Source of the DNA: Luteimonas aestuarii
Lineage (GTDB): Bacteria > Pseudomonadota > Gammaproteobacteria > Xanthomonadales > Xanthomonadaceae
Direction: 5' to 3'
Assembly: GCF_004357985.1 (NCBI RefSeq)
Contig: NZ_SMTF01000020.1
Span: 1 to 53,348, forward strand
DNA: 53,348 bases
In this document: piece by piece, positions 8,145 through 18,471 of the stretch
Layout of the letters: the number at the start of each line of letters is the position of its first letter
Position numbering within the stretch: the first letter of the stretch is position 1
Made by a program: the position numbers and the translations under genes
Notes under the pieces: generated by a model
Databases searched by the model: none
What the model was told of the DNA's origin: nothing
The model's input: only the letters and a program-made list of their open reading frames with translations

Positions 8145-9038
8145 TCAGGAATCCTGGGCCGGCTGCGCGGCATCCTCGCCCTCGGTGTCGGCCTCGTCTG
8201 CCGCCGGGGCCGGGGCGGGGGCCGGCGCAGGAGCGGGACCATTCGCCGCGGCCGACTGGATCGCCGCCAGCGTGCGTGCGTCCGGGCGGACATGCAGGCC
8301 CTGCAGGTAGCTCGCCAGCGCCTGGATCTCTTCGTCGGTCAGCGACCTGGCCACGTCGGCCATCACGTTGAACAGCGCCGGGTCCTGCTCGGTCGTGGTG
8401 CCAGTGCGGTAGAACTCCAGGCGGCGCGCGGTGTACCACGCCTGCTGGCCGGCCACGTGCGGATACGCCGGGCCCGGATTGCCCTGGCCGGCGGGGCCGT
8501 GGCAGGCCATGCAGGCGGGCAGGCCGCGCGAGGCGTCGCCGGCGCGGAACAGCTGCTGGCCCACTTCGTAGAACTTCATGCCCTCGTAGGGACCATCGGC
8601 GACGACGCTGTCGTCGGCGATGCCAGCGCCCGAGGCCTGCGCGGCGTAGTGCGCGCCCAGGTCGCGCATGTCCTGCGCGCTGAGCGGCTGCGCGAACGGC
8701 TGCATCACCGGGTCCACGCGTTCGCCGCTCTTGAACAGCGCCAGCTGGTGCGCGATGTAGCGCTCGCTGTTGCCGGCGATGCGCGGGTACAGGCTGGGGT
8801 CGGCCTCGGCATTGCCGTCCAGGCCGTGGCAGGCGGCGCAGGCGCCGGCCAGCGTGGCGCCGGCCTGCGGATCGCCGGGGCGGGCCTCGGACAGGGCGGC
8901 CACGGCGTTCGCGTCCAGCGGCATGGTCTCGACCGGCGGATTGTCCGGCAGCGGTTCGACCGAGGATTGGGCAAAAGCGACCGCACCGGCCACGAGGGCG
9001 GCGATACCGGCGACGGCGTAGGCGCGAGCGTGGCGCAT
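8145..9038 (-). CDS. Dihaem cytochrome c4
   Basis: 297 residues. The signal peptide is MRHARAYAVAGIAALVAGAV...AFA. Two class I haem c domains carry CAACH (67-71) and CMACH (176-180), each with later Met ligands, as in cytochrome c4, a periplasmic electron carrier to terminal oxidases. The C-terminus has an added Ala/Pro repeat and acidic tail (APAPAPAPAPAA...) not needed for haem binding. The start was chosen at the ATG that begins the signal peptide; the frame extends 16 residues further. It is divergent from engB, which is the usual arrangement. Confidence 0.93.
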   Translation of the reverse strand: MRHARAYAVAGIAALVAGAVAFAQSSVEPLPDNPPVETMPLDANAVAALSEARPGDPQAGATLAGACAACHGLDGNAEADPSLYPRIAGNSERYIAHQLALFKSGERVDPVMQPFAQPLSAQDMRDLGAHYAAQASGAGIADDSVVADGPYEGMKFYEVGQQLFRAGDASRGLPACMACHGPAGQGNPGPAYPHVAGQQAWYTARRLEFYRTGTTTEQDPALFNVMADVARSLTDEEIQALASYLQGLHVRPDARTLAAIQSAAANGPAPAPAPAPAPAADEADTEGEDAAQPAQDS

Positions 9039-9198
9039 TGCTGGGCTCCGTGGATCGATGCGCGGGGCGCCGGAGGGCGGCCGCAAGGCCTGAAATTATG
9101 GTTGCGGGCCCGGAAACGGTCAAACACCGGTGTGCCGGGGGGCAGGCCGCTGGCGTCGGGTCCATGCGATGCTGCCGTCTTTCGCCAGACTCGTCCGC

Positions 9199-9804
9199 AT
9201 GTCCAGTCCGCTCGAACGCGCCCGCTACCTGCTGGCCGCGCACACCCGCAAACAGCTGCCCGAGGATGGCGGCGCCGAGGTCGCCTTCGCCGGCCGCTCC
9301 AACGCCGGGAAGTCCAGCGCGCTCAATGCGTTGTGCCGCCAGAACGCCCTGGCGCGGGTGTCCAAGACCCCCGGCCGCACGCAGCAGCTGGTGTACTTCG
9401 AACTGCCGCCGCACGAAGGCAAGTACCTCGTCGACCTGCCCGGCTACGGCTACGCCAAGGTGCCGCAGGACCTGCAAGCGCACTGGCAGGCCTTCCTCGA
9501 CCAGTACTTCCACACCCGCGCGGCGCTGAAGGGCCTGGTGGTGGTGATGGATATCCGCCACCCGCTGAAGGATTACGATCGGGAGATGCTGGGCTTCGCC
9601 GTGCGCCGCGGCATCCCCGCGCACGCGCTGCTGACCAAGGCCGACAAGCTGTCGCGCGGCGCGGCCTCCAGCGCGGTGCTGGCCGTGCGCCGCGAACTGG
9701 CCGGGCCGTATGGCGATACGGTCAGCGTGCAGGCGTTCTCGGGCGAGTCGAAGCAGGGCGTGGAAGAGGCGCGCGCCGTCGTCGAAGGCTGGCTGGGGCT
9801 GTAA
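9199..9804 (+). CDS. engB: Ribosome biogenesis GTPase EngB/YsxC
   Basis: 201 residues from MSSPLERARYLL, the start that matches relatives; an in-frame ATG at 9169 would add 10. The GTPase signatures are G1 GRSNAGKS (32-39), the RVSKTPGRTQ switch I with G2 Thr, G3 DLPGYGYAKV, G4 TKAD and a G5-like VQAFSGES. EngB assists late assembly of the 50S subunit. It is divergent from cytochrome c4 and converges on the VIT gene with 2 bp between stops. Confidence 0.97.
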   Translation: MSSPLERARYLLAAHTRKQLPEDGGAEVAFAGRSNAGKSSALNALCRQNALARVSKTPGRTQQLVYFELPPHEGKYLVDLPGYGYAKVPQDLQAHWQAFLDQYFHTRAALKGLVVVMDIRHPLKDYDREMLGFAVRRGIPAHALLTKADKLSRGAASSAVLAVRRELAGPYGDTVSVQAFSGESKQGVEEARAVVEGWLGL

Positions 9805-9806
9805 CG

Positions 9807-10523
9807 CTACAGCGCAACCTGGAACAGCCGGCCGACGGCGCTGGCGGCGACCATTGCCAGCGCGCCCCAGAACACCACCCGGGCGGCGCCGCGCGCAACG
9901 GCGGCACCCCCGGCCCAGGCGGCCAGTCCGCCGGAAAGCGACAGCCCGACAAGGGTTGTGGCGATCACCACCGGCTCAACGCGGCCGGGCGGCGCCAGCA
10001 GGGCCGCGACCAATGGCAGGGCCGCGCCGACGATGAAGGCGACGGCCGAGGCCAGCGCAGCCTGCAGCGGGCGCGCTCGCAATGTCTCGGTGATGCCAAG
10101 TTCGTCTCGCGCGTGGGCGGCCAGCGCATCGTGCGCGCTCAGCTGTCCGGCAACCTGTCGTGAAAGTGCGGCATCCAGCCCGCGTTGGCGGTAGATGGCG
10201 GCCAGTTCTTCCAGCTCCTGCGCGGGCGAGTCATGCAGCTCGCGCCGCTCGAGCGCAAGGTCGGCATGTTCGGTATCGAGCTGCGAACGCACGGAAACGT
10301 ACTCGCCTGCAGCCATCGACATTGCACCCGCGACGGTACCCGCGATACCCGCCATCAGCACGCCTTGCGCGCCACTGCCGGCTGCGGCGACGCCAACCAC
10401 CAGGCCCGCCACCGAGACGATCCCGTCGTTGGCGCCCAGCACGGCCGCACGGAGCCAGCCCGCCCTTTCGGTCCGGTGCCGTTCCGGATGCCGGTTGCGC
10501 AGCGCGGACGTCGTGCGGGGCAT
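9807..10523 (-). CDS. VIT1/CCC1-family Fe/Mn transporter
   Basis: 238 residues. The N-terminal half matches the VIT family: RAAVLGANDGIVSVAGLVVGVAAAG, then MAAGEYVSVRSQLDTE, whose conserved charged residues line the transport path. A cytoplasmic metal-binding-like helical region (residues about 90-150) precedes three further membrane segments. Family members move Fe(II) or Mn(II) out of the cytosol. The start is the ATG at 10523; the frame extends upstream with implausible sequence. Confidence 0.9.
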   Translation of the reverse strand: MPRTTSALRNRHPERHRTERAGWLRAAVLGANDGIVSVAGLVVGVAAAGSGAQGVLMAGIAGTVAGAMSMAAGEYVSVRSQLDTEHADLALERRELHDSPAQELEELAAIYRQRGLDAALSRQVAGQLSAHDALAAHARDELGITETLRARPLQAALASAVAFIVGAALPLVAALLAPPGRVEPVVIATTLVGLSLSGGLAAWAGGAAVARGAARVVFWGALAMVAASAVGRLFQVAL

Positions 10524-10638
10524 GGCAGCAGCATAGCCGTCACGGCGCGCGGAACACAGAAGCGCTCGCCGCGTCGCCAATGCACCCCGTGGCAACCGCT
10601 ATAGTGCCGCCCTGTCCCGCGGCGCCATCGAGAGCCCC

Positions 10639-12003
10639 TTGTCCAGCCCCAGCCACACGGCCGACACGCCGATCACCGACCGCGCGCAACTGGTCGCCGT
10701 GCTGGCGTCGGGCGAAAAGCCGCGCGAGGCCTGGCGCATCGGCACCGAGCACGAGAAGTTTGGCTTCCGGCTCGACGACCTGCGCCCGCCGACATTCGAC
10801 GGCGACCGCGGCATCGAGGCGTTGCTGAAGGGCCTGGTGCGCTTCGGCTGGGACCCGGTCGACGAGGGCGGCCGCACCATCGCCCTGCTCAAGGATGGCG
10901 CATCGGTCACGCTGGAACCGGCGGGCCAGCTGGAGCTGTCCGGCGCCATGCTCGAGAACATCCACCAGACCTGCCGTGAGGTCGGTGCGCACCTGTATGA
11001 AGTGAAGGCCGTCGCCGACGAACTGCGGCTTGGTTTCCTCGGCATGGGTTTCCAGCCCAAGTGGCGCCGCGACCAGATGCCGTGGATGCCCAAGGGCCGC
11101 TACCGCATCATGCGCGAGTACATGCCCAAGGTCGGTTCGCTGGGCCTGGACATGATGACCCGCACCTGCACCGTGCAGGTCAACCTGGATTACGCCAGTG
11201 AAGCGGACATGGTGAAGAAGTTCCGCGTGTCGCTGGCGCTGCAGCCGGTGGCGACCGCGCTGTTCGCCGACTCGCCGTTCACCGAAGGCAAGCCCAACGG
11301 CTACCTCAGTTACCGCTCGCACATCTGGACCGATACCGACCCGGACCGCACCGGCATGCTCGACTTCGTGTTCGAGGACGGCTTCGGCTACGAGCGTTAC
11401 GTCGATTACCTGCTCGACGTGCCGATGTACTTCAGTTATCGCGATGGCGTGTACCACGATGCCAGCGGCCAGAGCTTCCGCGACTTCCTGCAGGGGCGGT
11501 TGCCGGTGCTGCCGGGCGCGTTGCCCACGCTGCGCGACTGGAACGACCACATGACCACCGCCTTCCCGGAAGTGCGGATGAAGAAGTACCTGGAAATGCG
11601 CGGCGCCGATGGCGGCCCCTGGAACCGGCTGTGCGCGCTGCCCGCATTCTGGACCGGGCTGTTGTACGACGATGCCGCGCTCGACGCCGCCTGGGACCTG
11701 GTGAAGGGGTTTTCGATGGCCGAGCGCAATGCCATGCGCGACGCCGTGCCGCGCATGGCGCTGGGCGCGCCTGCGCCGGGTGGCACCCTCCGTGAACTGG
11801 CGCGCGAAGCGCTGAAGGTTTCCGTCGCCGGCCTGCGCCGCCGTGCGCGGCTCAACAGCAAGGGCATGGACGAAACCGGCTTCCTCGATGCGCTGGTCGA
11901 GATCGTCGAGTCCGGCCAGACCCCTGCAGAGCGCAAGCTGGAGCTGTTCCACGGTGAGTGGAACGGCGACATCGACCGGGTGTTCCGCGAGTTCGCATAC
12001 TGA
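10639..12003 (+). CDS. gshA: Glutamate-cysteine ligase, plant/proteobacterial type
   Basis: 454 residues from a TTG start ([19 protein letters not shown]). It makes gamma-glutamylcysteine, the first step of glutathione synthesis. Family hallmarks are [12 protein letters not shown] (Glu metal ligands), [20 protein letters not shown], and [16 protein letters not shown], as in the alphaproteobacterial/xanthomonad/plant GshA class rather than the E. coli class. Glutathione from this enzyme is also the carrier for the frm operon 4 kb downstream. A long hairpin follows the stop codon. Confidence 0.97.
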   Translation: MSSPSHTADTPITDRAQLVAVLASGEKPREAWRIGTEHEKFGFRLDDLRPPTFDGDRGIEALLKGLVRFGWDPVDEGGRTIALLKDGASVTLEPAGQLELSGAMLENIHQTCREVGAHLYEVKAVADELRLGFLGMGFQPKWRRDQMPWMPKGRYRIMREYMPKVGSLGLDMMTRTCTVQVNLDYASEADMVKKFRVSLALQPVATALFADSPFTEGKPNGYLSYRSHIWTDTDPDRTGMLDFVFEDGFGYERYVDYLLDVPMYFSYRDGVYHDASGQSFRDFLQGRLPVLPGALPTLRDWNDHMTTAFPEVRMKKYLEMRGADGGPWNRLCALPAFWTGLLYDDAALDAAWDLVKGFSMAERNAMRDAVPRMALGAPAPGGTLRELAREALKVSVAGLRRRARLNSKGMDETGFLDALVEIVESGQTPAERKLELFHGEWNGDIDRVFREFAY

Positions 12004-12038
12004 TCCCCACAAGCAACATTAACTCTGCTTGTGGGGAT
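12003..12038 (+). terminator. Long perfect hairpin after gshA
   Basis: ATCCCCACAAGCA (12003-12015) and its exact complement (12026-12038) form a 13-bp stem with a 10-nt AT-rich loop. It overlaps the gshA stop. No clear T-run follows, so it may be a weak terminator or mRNA 3' end stabiliser. It also marks the left edge of the AT-richer islet. Confidence 0.6.
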
Positions 12039-12135
12039 TACGACTCATCCGTTAGCTCTCTGGAGCAGAGACTCGAATATATCGGAAGGATATTTGTCCA
12101 GCGAAGATGAGCCCAAGTCGAAGATGAACCCAATA

Positions 12136-12312
12136 TTAGTACTGTTTGCTCATCTTGCCGCCATCATCTCCGTCAGTAACTTTCTCCGATTTTTCTGGGC
12201 TGAAAAATGCAAGTGCGATAGCTTGTGCAGCGCAACCATCTCCATTTGCCGGGTTGCAGTTGCCACCAGTGATGGCAGTGGTTTCAACTTCAGATAGATT
12301 TCTAATAGTCAC
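12136..12312 (-). CDS. Small double-glycine leader peptide (putative RiPP/microcin precursor)
   Basis: 58 residues from a GTG start with AGGGA 7 nt upstream. The leader MTIRNLSEVETTAITGG has the Leu-Ser-x-x-Glu...Ile-x-Gly-Gly pattern of class II bacteriocin and related leaders cut by C39 peptidase transporters. The predicted 41-residue core starts NCNPANGDGCAAQAIALAFF, has two Cys (core positions 2 and 10), a short hydrophobic stretch, then a charged tail ending KMSKQY. A longer in-frame ATG start at 12387 exists but lacks a ribosome site as good. It is divergent from an XRE regulator. No transporter, modification enzyme or immunity gene is recognised nearby. The activity is unknown. Confidence 0.65.
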   Translation of the reverse strand: MTIRNLSEVETTAITGGNCNPANGDGCAAQAIALAFFSPEKSEKVTDGDDGGKMSKQY

Positions 12313-12330
12313 GATCGATTCCCTACAAAA

Positions 12331-12343
12331 TTTGTTAGACAAA
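12331..12343. promoter_or_regulatory. Candidate operator half-site near peptide gene
   Basis: TTTGTTAGACAAA has 5-bp inverted ends (TTTGT/ACAAA) and shares TTAGACAAA with the site before the XRE gene. It lies 18 bp upstream of the peptide start codon. Assignment to the XRE protein is inferred from the shared sequence and position. Confidence 0.4.
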
Positions 12344-12479
12344 GAGTACTTTTCAAACGACGATGTGTTGCCATGATGCATACGCAAAAATTATGGTGCT
12401 GCGATATGTCGAAGTTGGGTACGTTTTCCCGAGTAACTATTGTCTCGCCTAGGCGTTGATGCGCAAGATCAATTTTGAA

Positions 12480-12502
12480 TTTGTCTAGGAATTTTAGACA
12501 AA
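12480..12502. promoter_or_regulatory. Candidate operator before XRE gene
   Basis: Perfect 8-bp arms TTTGTCTA and TAGACAAA are separated by 7 nt. The site lies 20 bp before the XRE start and just ahead of its AGGAGG ribosome site (12511-12516). A further TTGTCT half occurs at 12440. This is typical placement for autoregulation by an XRE repressor. Confidence 0.5.
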
Positions 12503-12522
12503 ACATAACAAGGAGGTTTCGG

Positions 12523-12852
12523 ATGTCGCTAGGAACCCGAATTCGACAGGTACGCAGTCAGTCCGGTATGACCATCAGGCAGTTGGCCGGCAGAATCAAT
12601 GTCTCTCATGCGACTCTAGGGCATTGGGAAACTGGCAAGTGCCTTCCGTCTGTCGTCAGCTTGCTTCGAATTTCACGTGAAACGAGCTGTGATTTCACCT
12701 GGCTCGCAACTGGGCATGTGCATTCAGAACTGAGTGGTCTGACTGAAAATGAAATCAATGCGATCTCGTGCGGTGCTGGTGTCTATGGCGGTAGTGCCGA
12801 GGCATATGGTCCGACTTGGGCTCTTCGTGGAAACATGTTTCATTCAATTTGA
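12523..12852 (+). CDS. XRE-family HTH regulator with leader-like C-terminus
   Basis: 109 residues. The start is fixed by AGGAGG 6 nt before ATG. Residues 3-60 form a Cro/CI-type HTH (RIRQVRSQSGMTIRQLAGRI, then NVSHATLGHWETGKCLPS). Residues from about 66 read HSELSGLTENEINAISCGAG and then a Gly/Ala/Tyr-rich tail, which looks like a double-glycine leader with Cys in place of the first Gly, fused in frame to the HTH. An in-frame GTG at 12718 could start that part separately, but it has no clear ribosome site. Codon use and base composition are AT-richer than in flanking genes, suggesting transfer. It probably controls itself and the divergent peptide. Confidence 0.8.
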   Translation: MSLGTRIRQVRSQSGMTIRQLAGRINVSHATLGHWETGKCLPSVVSLLRISRETSCDFTWLATGHVHSELSGLTENEINAISCGAGVYGGSAEAYGPTWALRGNMFHSI

Positions 12853-13001
12853 TGTAGGTGGGTGCTTTCAAGCAACACAAAGTTCTAGTGATGGAGTGCT
12901 GCCGAAACACGGAGGCAATGTGGCGAGCATGGGTTGCTAATGCTCGGATAGTCGCGTTTGAAACCAACGCTGTTGCATAGGAATGCGTTAGCCTTCGGGC
13001 C

Positions 13002-15722
13002 ATGACCGCCCTTCCCGCCGCGCCCCTGCGCGAACACCTCGATTTCGCCGAGACCGACACCCTGCTGCGCGACGACGTGCGGCGAATGGGCGCGCTGGTG
13101 GGCGACGTATTGGCCGAGCAGGGTTCGCAAGCGCTGCTGGATGAAGTGGAAGGCATCCGCCGCGCGGCCATCGCGCGGCGCGAGCAGGGCCTGCCGGTGG
13201 ACGCGCTGGCGAACGAGTTGTCGCAGGTGCCGCTGCAGGATGCCGAGAAGGTGGTGCGCGCGTTCGCTGCCTATTTCGGTGCGATCAACCTTGCCGAGCG
13301 CGTGCATCGCATCCGCCGCCGCCGCGACTACGAGCGCAGCAGCAGCCAGCCGCAGCCGGGCGGCTTCGAGGCGGTGTTGCGCGACCTGCAGGCCGACGGG
13401 GTGAGTTTCGAGGAACTCGTCGCCACCCTGCCGCGCTTGTGGGTGGAGCCGGTGTTCACCGCGCATCCCACCGAGGCCGTGCGCCGGGTGATGCTGGACA
13501 AGGAGCGCACCATCGTCGAACGCCTCGTGGCCGACATCGACCGCGCACGCACGCCGGTCGAGCGCAAGGCGGACCTGGCGCGGATCCTGCTGTCGCTGAC
13601 ATCGATGTGGCAGACCTCGGACGTGCCGGCCAGCAAGCCGACCGTCGGCGACGAGGTCGACCACGTCGGCTACTACCTGTCGAACACGCTGTACCGCGTG
13701 GTGCCGGTGTACTACGAAGCCTTCGCCGATGCGGTGGAAGCGGTGTACGGGCGCCGCATCGCGTTGCCGCAGGTGCTGCGTTTCGGCACCTGGGTGGGTG
13801 GCGACATGGATGGCAACCCGAACGTCAACGCCGACACCATCCGTGCCGCCCTGGATGCGCAGCGCGCGAATGCGATCGAGCGCTACCGCAGCGACCTGCG
13901 CGCGCTGGGCAACGTGCTGACGCAATCGCTGGGCCGCATCGGCGTGGACGATGCCGTGCTGGCGCGGCTGGAGGCCTATGCGGGCGAGTTTCCCAAGGCG
14001 TTCGCGAAGCTGCCGGCGCGACAGGCGGACATGCCCTACCGCCGCCTGCTGGCGATGATGCGCGCGAAACTGGCCGCGACCAATGGTGCCGACGCGCGTG
14101 GCTACGAGGGCCTGGGCGGCTTCATCGCCGACCTGGAGCTCATCGACGCCAGCCTGGCGAACCACCGCGGCGAGCACGCGGGCCGCTTCGCGTTGCAGCG
14201 CCTGCTGTGGCGCGTGCGCACGTTCGGCTTCCACCTCGCCGCACTGGACCTGCGCCAGGATTCGGCGGTGCACGATGCCGCGCTGTCCGCACTCCTGGGC
14301 GATGCCGGCTGGGCGGACCGTCCCGTCGACGCACGCGTGTCGCGACTGCAGGTGTTGCTGGACGATCCGGCATCGGCCCCTGTGCCGGACGACGACACCC
14401 TGGCCTCGACGCTCGAGGTCTTCCGCACCGTGCTGGAGGTGCGCCGCACGCACGGCGTGCATGCCACCGGGCTGTACATCATCAGCATGAGCCGCAGCGC
14501 CGCCGACGCGCTGGCGGTGCTGGCGCTGGCGCGCGTGGCCGGCTGCGTCGAAGGCGATGCCGTGCCGCTGGACGTGGCGCCGCTGTTCGAAACCGTCGAC
14601 GACCTGCAGGCGGCGGCTGGCGTGATGCAGTCGCTGTTCGAGGACCCGGCGTATCGCGCGCACCTGAAGGCGCGCAACGACGAGCAGACGGTGATGCTGG
14701 GCTATTCCGACAGCGCCAAGGACGGTGGCCTGCTGGCCTCGCGCTGGACGCTGCAGCGCGCGCAGGTGGAACTGACCGCGCTGGCCAACAAGTACGGCGT
14801 GCGGATCATGTTCTTCCACGGCCGTGGCGGCTCGGTCAGCCGCGGCGGCGGCAAGACCGAGCGCGCGATCATCGCCGCGCCGCGCGGTTCGGTGAACGGC
14901 AGCATGCGGGTGACCGAGCAGGGCGAAGTGATCCATCGCAAGTACGGCATCCGCGCGCTGGCGCTGCGCAATCTCGAACAGACCACCGGCGCGGTGTTGC
15001 GCGCCACGCTGCGCCCGCGCCCGCGCGATACGCGCGAGGAGCAGTGGAAAGAGATGGCAAGGACACTGGCGGACAAGTCGCGCCAGCATTACCGCGCGCT
15101 GGTGCACGAGCATGCGGACTTCCCCGACTACTTCCGCGCGGCCACGCCGATCGACGTGATCGAACGGCTGCAGATCGGTTCGCGCCCGTCGCGTCGCCGC
15201 GATGGCGGCATCAACAACCTGCGTGCGATCCCGTGGGTGTTCGCGTGGTCGCAGAACCGCTCCGGCCTGACCGGCTGGTACGGCATCGGCCATGCGCTGC
15301 AGTGCGGCGTGCAAAAGTTCGGCCAGGACGCGATGGCCGAGATGACGCGCGAGTGGCCGTTCTTCGCCGCGGTGATCGACGATGTCGAAATGCTGCTGGC
15401 CAAGTCCGATCTCGCCATCTTCGAGCGCTACTCCCGGCTGGCCGGCGACCTGCACGACCGCATGTACCCCGGCATCGCCGAAGAATTCCTGCGCACCTGC
15501 GACGCCATCCTGCTGCTCAAGCAACGCGACCGTATCCTGGCCGACGACTACCGCCTGCGGCTGTCGATCCGGCTGCGCAATCCCTACGTCGATCCGATCA
15601 GCCTGCTGCAGGTGGACCTGCTGGAGCGCTGGCGCAAGGGTGAGCGCAAGGACGACGACATGCTCGGCGCGCTGGTCTCGACGGTGAACGGCATCGCGGC
15701 GGGGATCCAGAACACCGGTTAG
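13002..15722 (+). CDS. ppc: Phosphoenolpyruvate carboxylase
   Basis: 906 residues, normal length. It carboxylates PEP to oxaloacetate to refill the TCA cycle. Conserved sites are FTAHPTEAVRR with the catalytic His (about 153), WVGGDMDGNPNV, LGYSDSAKDGG (about 567-575), the glycine loop FHGRGGSVSRGGG (about 604) and the invariant C-terminal QNTG. Complete and intact. It follows the peptide/XRE islet with 150 bp between, where no strong promoter could be assigned by eye. Confidence 0.98.
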   Translation: MTALPAAPLREHLDFAETDTLLRDDVRRMGALVGDVLAEQGSQALLDEVEGIRRAAIARREQGLPVDALANELSQVPLQDAEKVVRAFAAYFGAINLAERVHRIRRRRDYERSSSQPQPGGFEAVLRDLQADGVSFEELVATLPRLWVEPVFTAHPTEAVRRVMLDKERTIVERLVADIDRARTPVERKADLARILLSLTSMWQTSDVPASKPTVGDEVDHVGYYLSNTLYRVVPVYYEAFADAVEAVYGRRIALPQVLRFGTWVGGDMDGNPNVNADTIRAALDAQRANAIERYRSDLRALGNVLTQSLGRIGVDDAVLARLEAYAGEFPKAFAKLPARQADMPYRRLLAMMRAKLAATNGADARGYEGLGGFIADLELIDASLANHRGEHAGRFALQRLLWRVRTFGFHLAALDLRQDSAVHDAALSALLGDAGWADRPVDARVSRLQVLLDDPASAPVPDDDTLASTLEVFRTVLEVRRTHGVHATGLYIISMSRSAADALAVLALARVAGCVEGDAVPLDVAPLFETVDDLQAAAGVMQSLFEDPAYRAHLKARNDEQTVMLGYSDSAKDGGLLASRWTLQRAQVELTALANKYGVRIMFFHGRGGSVSRGGGKTERAIIAAPRGSVNGSMRVTEQGEVIHRKYGIRALALRNLEQTTGAVLRATLRPRPRDTREEQWKEMARTLADKSRQHYRALVHEHADFPDYFRAATPIDVIERLQIGSRPSRRRDGGINNLRAIPWVFAWSQNRSGLTGWYGIGHALQCGVQKFGQDAMAEMTREWPFFAAVIDDVEMLLAKSDLAIFERYSRLAGDLHDRMYPGIAEEFLRTCDAILLLKQRDRILADDYRLRLSIRLRNPYVDPISLLQVDLLERWRKGERKDDDMLGALVSTVNGIAAGIQNTG

Positions 15723-15736
15723 CCGCGCGCGCATCT

Positions 15737-15774
15737 CCCTCCACCGCGCGCGGGGAAGGGTTGGGGTGGGGGGG
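15737..15774 (+). repeat. CCCTCCCCC palindrome element (degenerate copy)
   Basis: CCCTCCACC and GGGGAAGGG arms around GCGCGC, followed by the tail TTGGGGTGGGGGG that marks this family. It lies just past the ppc stop. Confidence 0.6.
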
Positions 15775-15859
15775 CAGGCCACCGCAGCGCATCTTTCACG
15801 AGAGGGAGCAACGCAAACCGACTTCGCAGCGCGACGTGCCTTCCGGCGTTCGTCCGACT

Positions 15860-15876
15860 ATACTCCCCCGCAGTAT
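15860..15876. promoter_or_regulatory. FrmR/CsoR-family operator
   Basis: ATACT-CCCCCGC-AGTAT: AT-rich inverted ends flank a C-tract, the pattern bound by DUF156 repressors such as RcnR, CsoR and FrmR. It lies 17 bp before the frmR start codon, so autorepression relieved by formaldehyde is expected. Confidence 0.75.
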
Positions 15877-15892
15877 TCAAGCGAGTGCGTAC

Positions 15893-17296
<1,404 letters not shown>

Positions 17297-17297
<1 letters not shown>

Positions 17298-17638
17298 TGT
17301 CGGCGCTACCCACGGACAAGGCCATGATCGAGGCCTTCATGGACGAGGCGGCCTTCGAGGCGGCCGGGTGCGCTGCCATCGCGCGCCTGGACGAGCAGGA
17401 CATCGAGCGGATCGACCGGGCGATCCTGTCGGCGCTGGGGGATGACTGGAAGAAGGCCGGGTTCATCACCTCGGGCATGGTGATCGCGGCACCGGACGAG
17501 TACGAGGAGGTGCCCGAGATGTTCTACACAATGCGCATTCGTGCGCTTGCGGAAGCATCGCGCATCGAAGGGCGGGGCGACCCGCATGCGCTGAAGACCT
17601 TCGAGATCCGCCTGCCGCCACGGGACACGCTGACATGA
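17297..17638 (+). CDS. Unknown protein of the frm operon
   Basis: 113 residues, starting on the last base of the frmA stop codon and overlapping frmB by 4 bp (ATGA). This places it firmly in the formaldehyde operon. It is acidic and soluble, helical at the N-terminus ([21 protein letters not shown]), then a beta-rich part with [19 protein letters not shown] and [12 protein letters not shown]. No domain recognised. One Cys (position 25) could react with aldehydes, but this is speculation. Tight coupling on both sides argues for a role in the same pathway. Confidence 0.8.
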
Positions 17639-18471
17639 CGATCGAACGCATCGAACACCGCGCCTGCTTCGGCGGCTGGCAGGACGTGTACCGCCATGAG
17701 TCGAGCGTGCTCGGCTGCACGATGGCCTTCGCGGTGTACCTGCCGCCACAAGCCGACAAGCGCAAGCTGCCGGTGCTGTACTGGTTGTCCGGCCTGACCT
17801 GCAACGAGCAGAACTTCATCACCAAGGCCGGCGCACAGCGCTACGCCGCCGAGCATGGCGTGATCCTCGTCGCGCCGGATACCAGCCCGCGCGGCGACGA
17901 CGTGGCCGATGCCGACGGCTACGACCTCGGCAAGGGCGCGGGCTTCTACCTCAACGCCACGCAACAGCCGTGGGCGGCGCACTACCGCATGCAGGACTAC
18001 ATCGTCGACGAGCTGCCGGCGCTGGTGGAGGCGAACCTGGCGGCCACCGGCGCGCGCGCGATCAGCGGGCATTCGATGGGCGGCCACGGCGCGTTGACGC
18101 TCGCGTTGAAGCATCCGGGACGCTACCGCAGCGTGTCGGCGTTCTCGCCGATCGTCGCGCCCAGCCAGGTGCCGTGGGGCGAGAAGGCGTTCGCCGCCTA
18201 CCTTGGTGCCGATCGGGCCGCATGGGCGCAACACGATGCCGTCGAACTGTTGAAGACCGCAGGCGAAAAGCTGCCGCTGCTGGTCGACCAGGGCGATGCC
18301 GACGAGTTCCTGCACAGCCAGCTCAAGCCGGAACTGCTGAAGGCCGCGGCCCACGCCGCCGGCCATCCGCTGGTGCTGCGCATGCAGCCGGGCTACGACC
18401 ACAGCTATTACTTCATCGCCAGCTTCATCGGCGACCACATCGCGCATCACGCGAAGGCGCTGCAGGCATGA
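17635..18471 (+). CDS. frmB: S-formylglutathione hydrolase
   Basis: 278 residues, a full-length esterase D family enzyme. It hydrolyses S-formylglutathione to formate and glutathione, completing detoxification. The oxyanion region is [12 protein letters not shown], the nucleophile is Ser147 in [10 protein letters not shown], and Asp (DQGDADEFL) and His (GYDHSYYF) complete the triad. It overlaps both neighbours by 4 bp, so it is translated within the operon. Confidence 0.97.
   Translation: MTIERIEHRACFGGWQDVYRHESSVLGCTMAFAVYLPPQADKRKLPVLYWLSGLTCNEQNFITKAGAQRYAAEHGVILVAPDTSPRGDDVADADGYDLGKGAGFYLNATQQPWAAHYRMQDYIVDELPALVEANLAATGARAISGHSMGGHGALTLALKHPGRYRSVSAFSPIVAPSQVPWGEKAFAAYLGADRAAWAQHDAVELLKTAGEKLPLLVDQGDADEFLHSQLKPELLKAAAHAAGHPLVLRMQPGYDHSYYFIASFIGDHIAHHAKALQA

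Noticed and set aside
12031..12297. Plus-strand 88-codon frame in the AT-rich islet
   Set aside because: It lies antisense to the double-glycine peptide, has no good ribosome site and no recognisable pattern.
12885..15782. Minus-strand open frame of 965 codons opposite ppc
   Set aside because: Shadow of ppc; no recognisable domain, and it runs into unrelated intergenic sequence at both ends.
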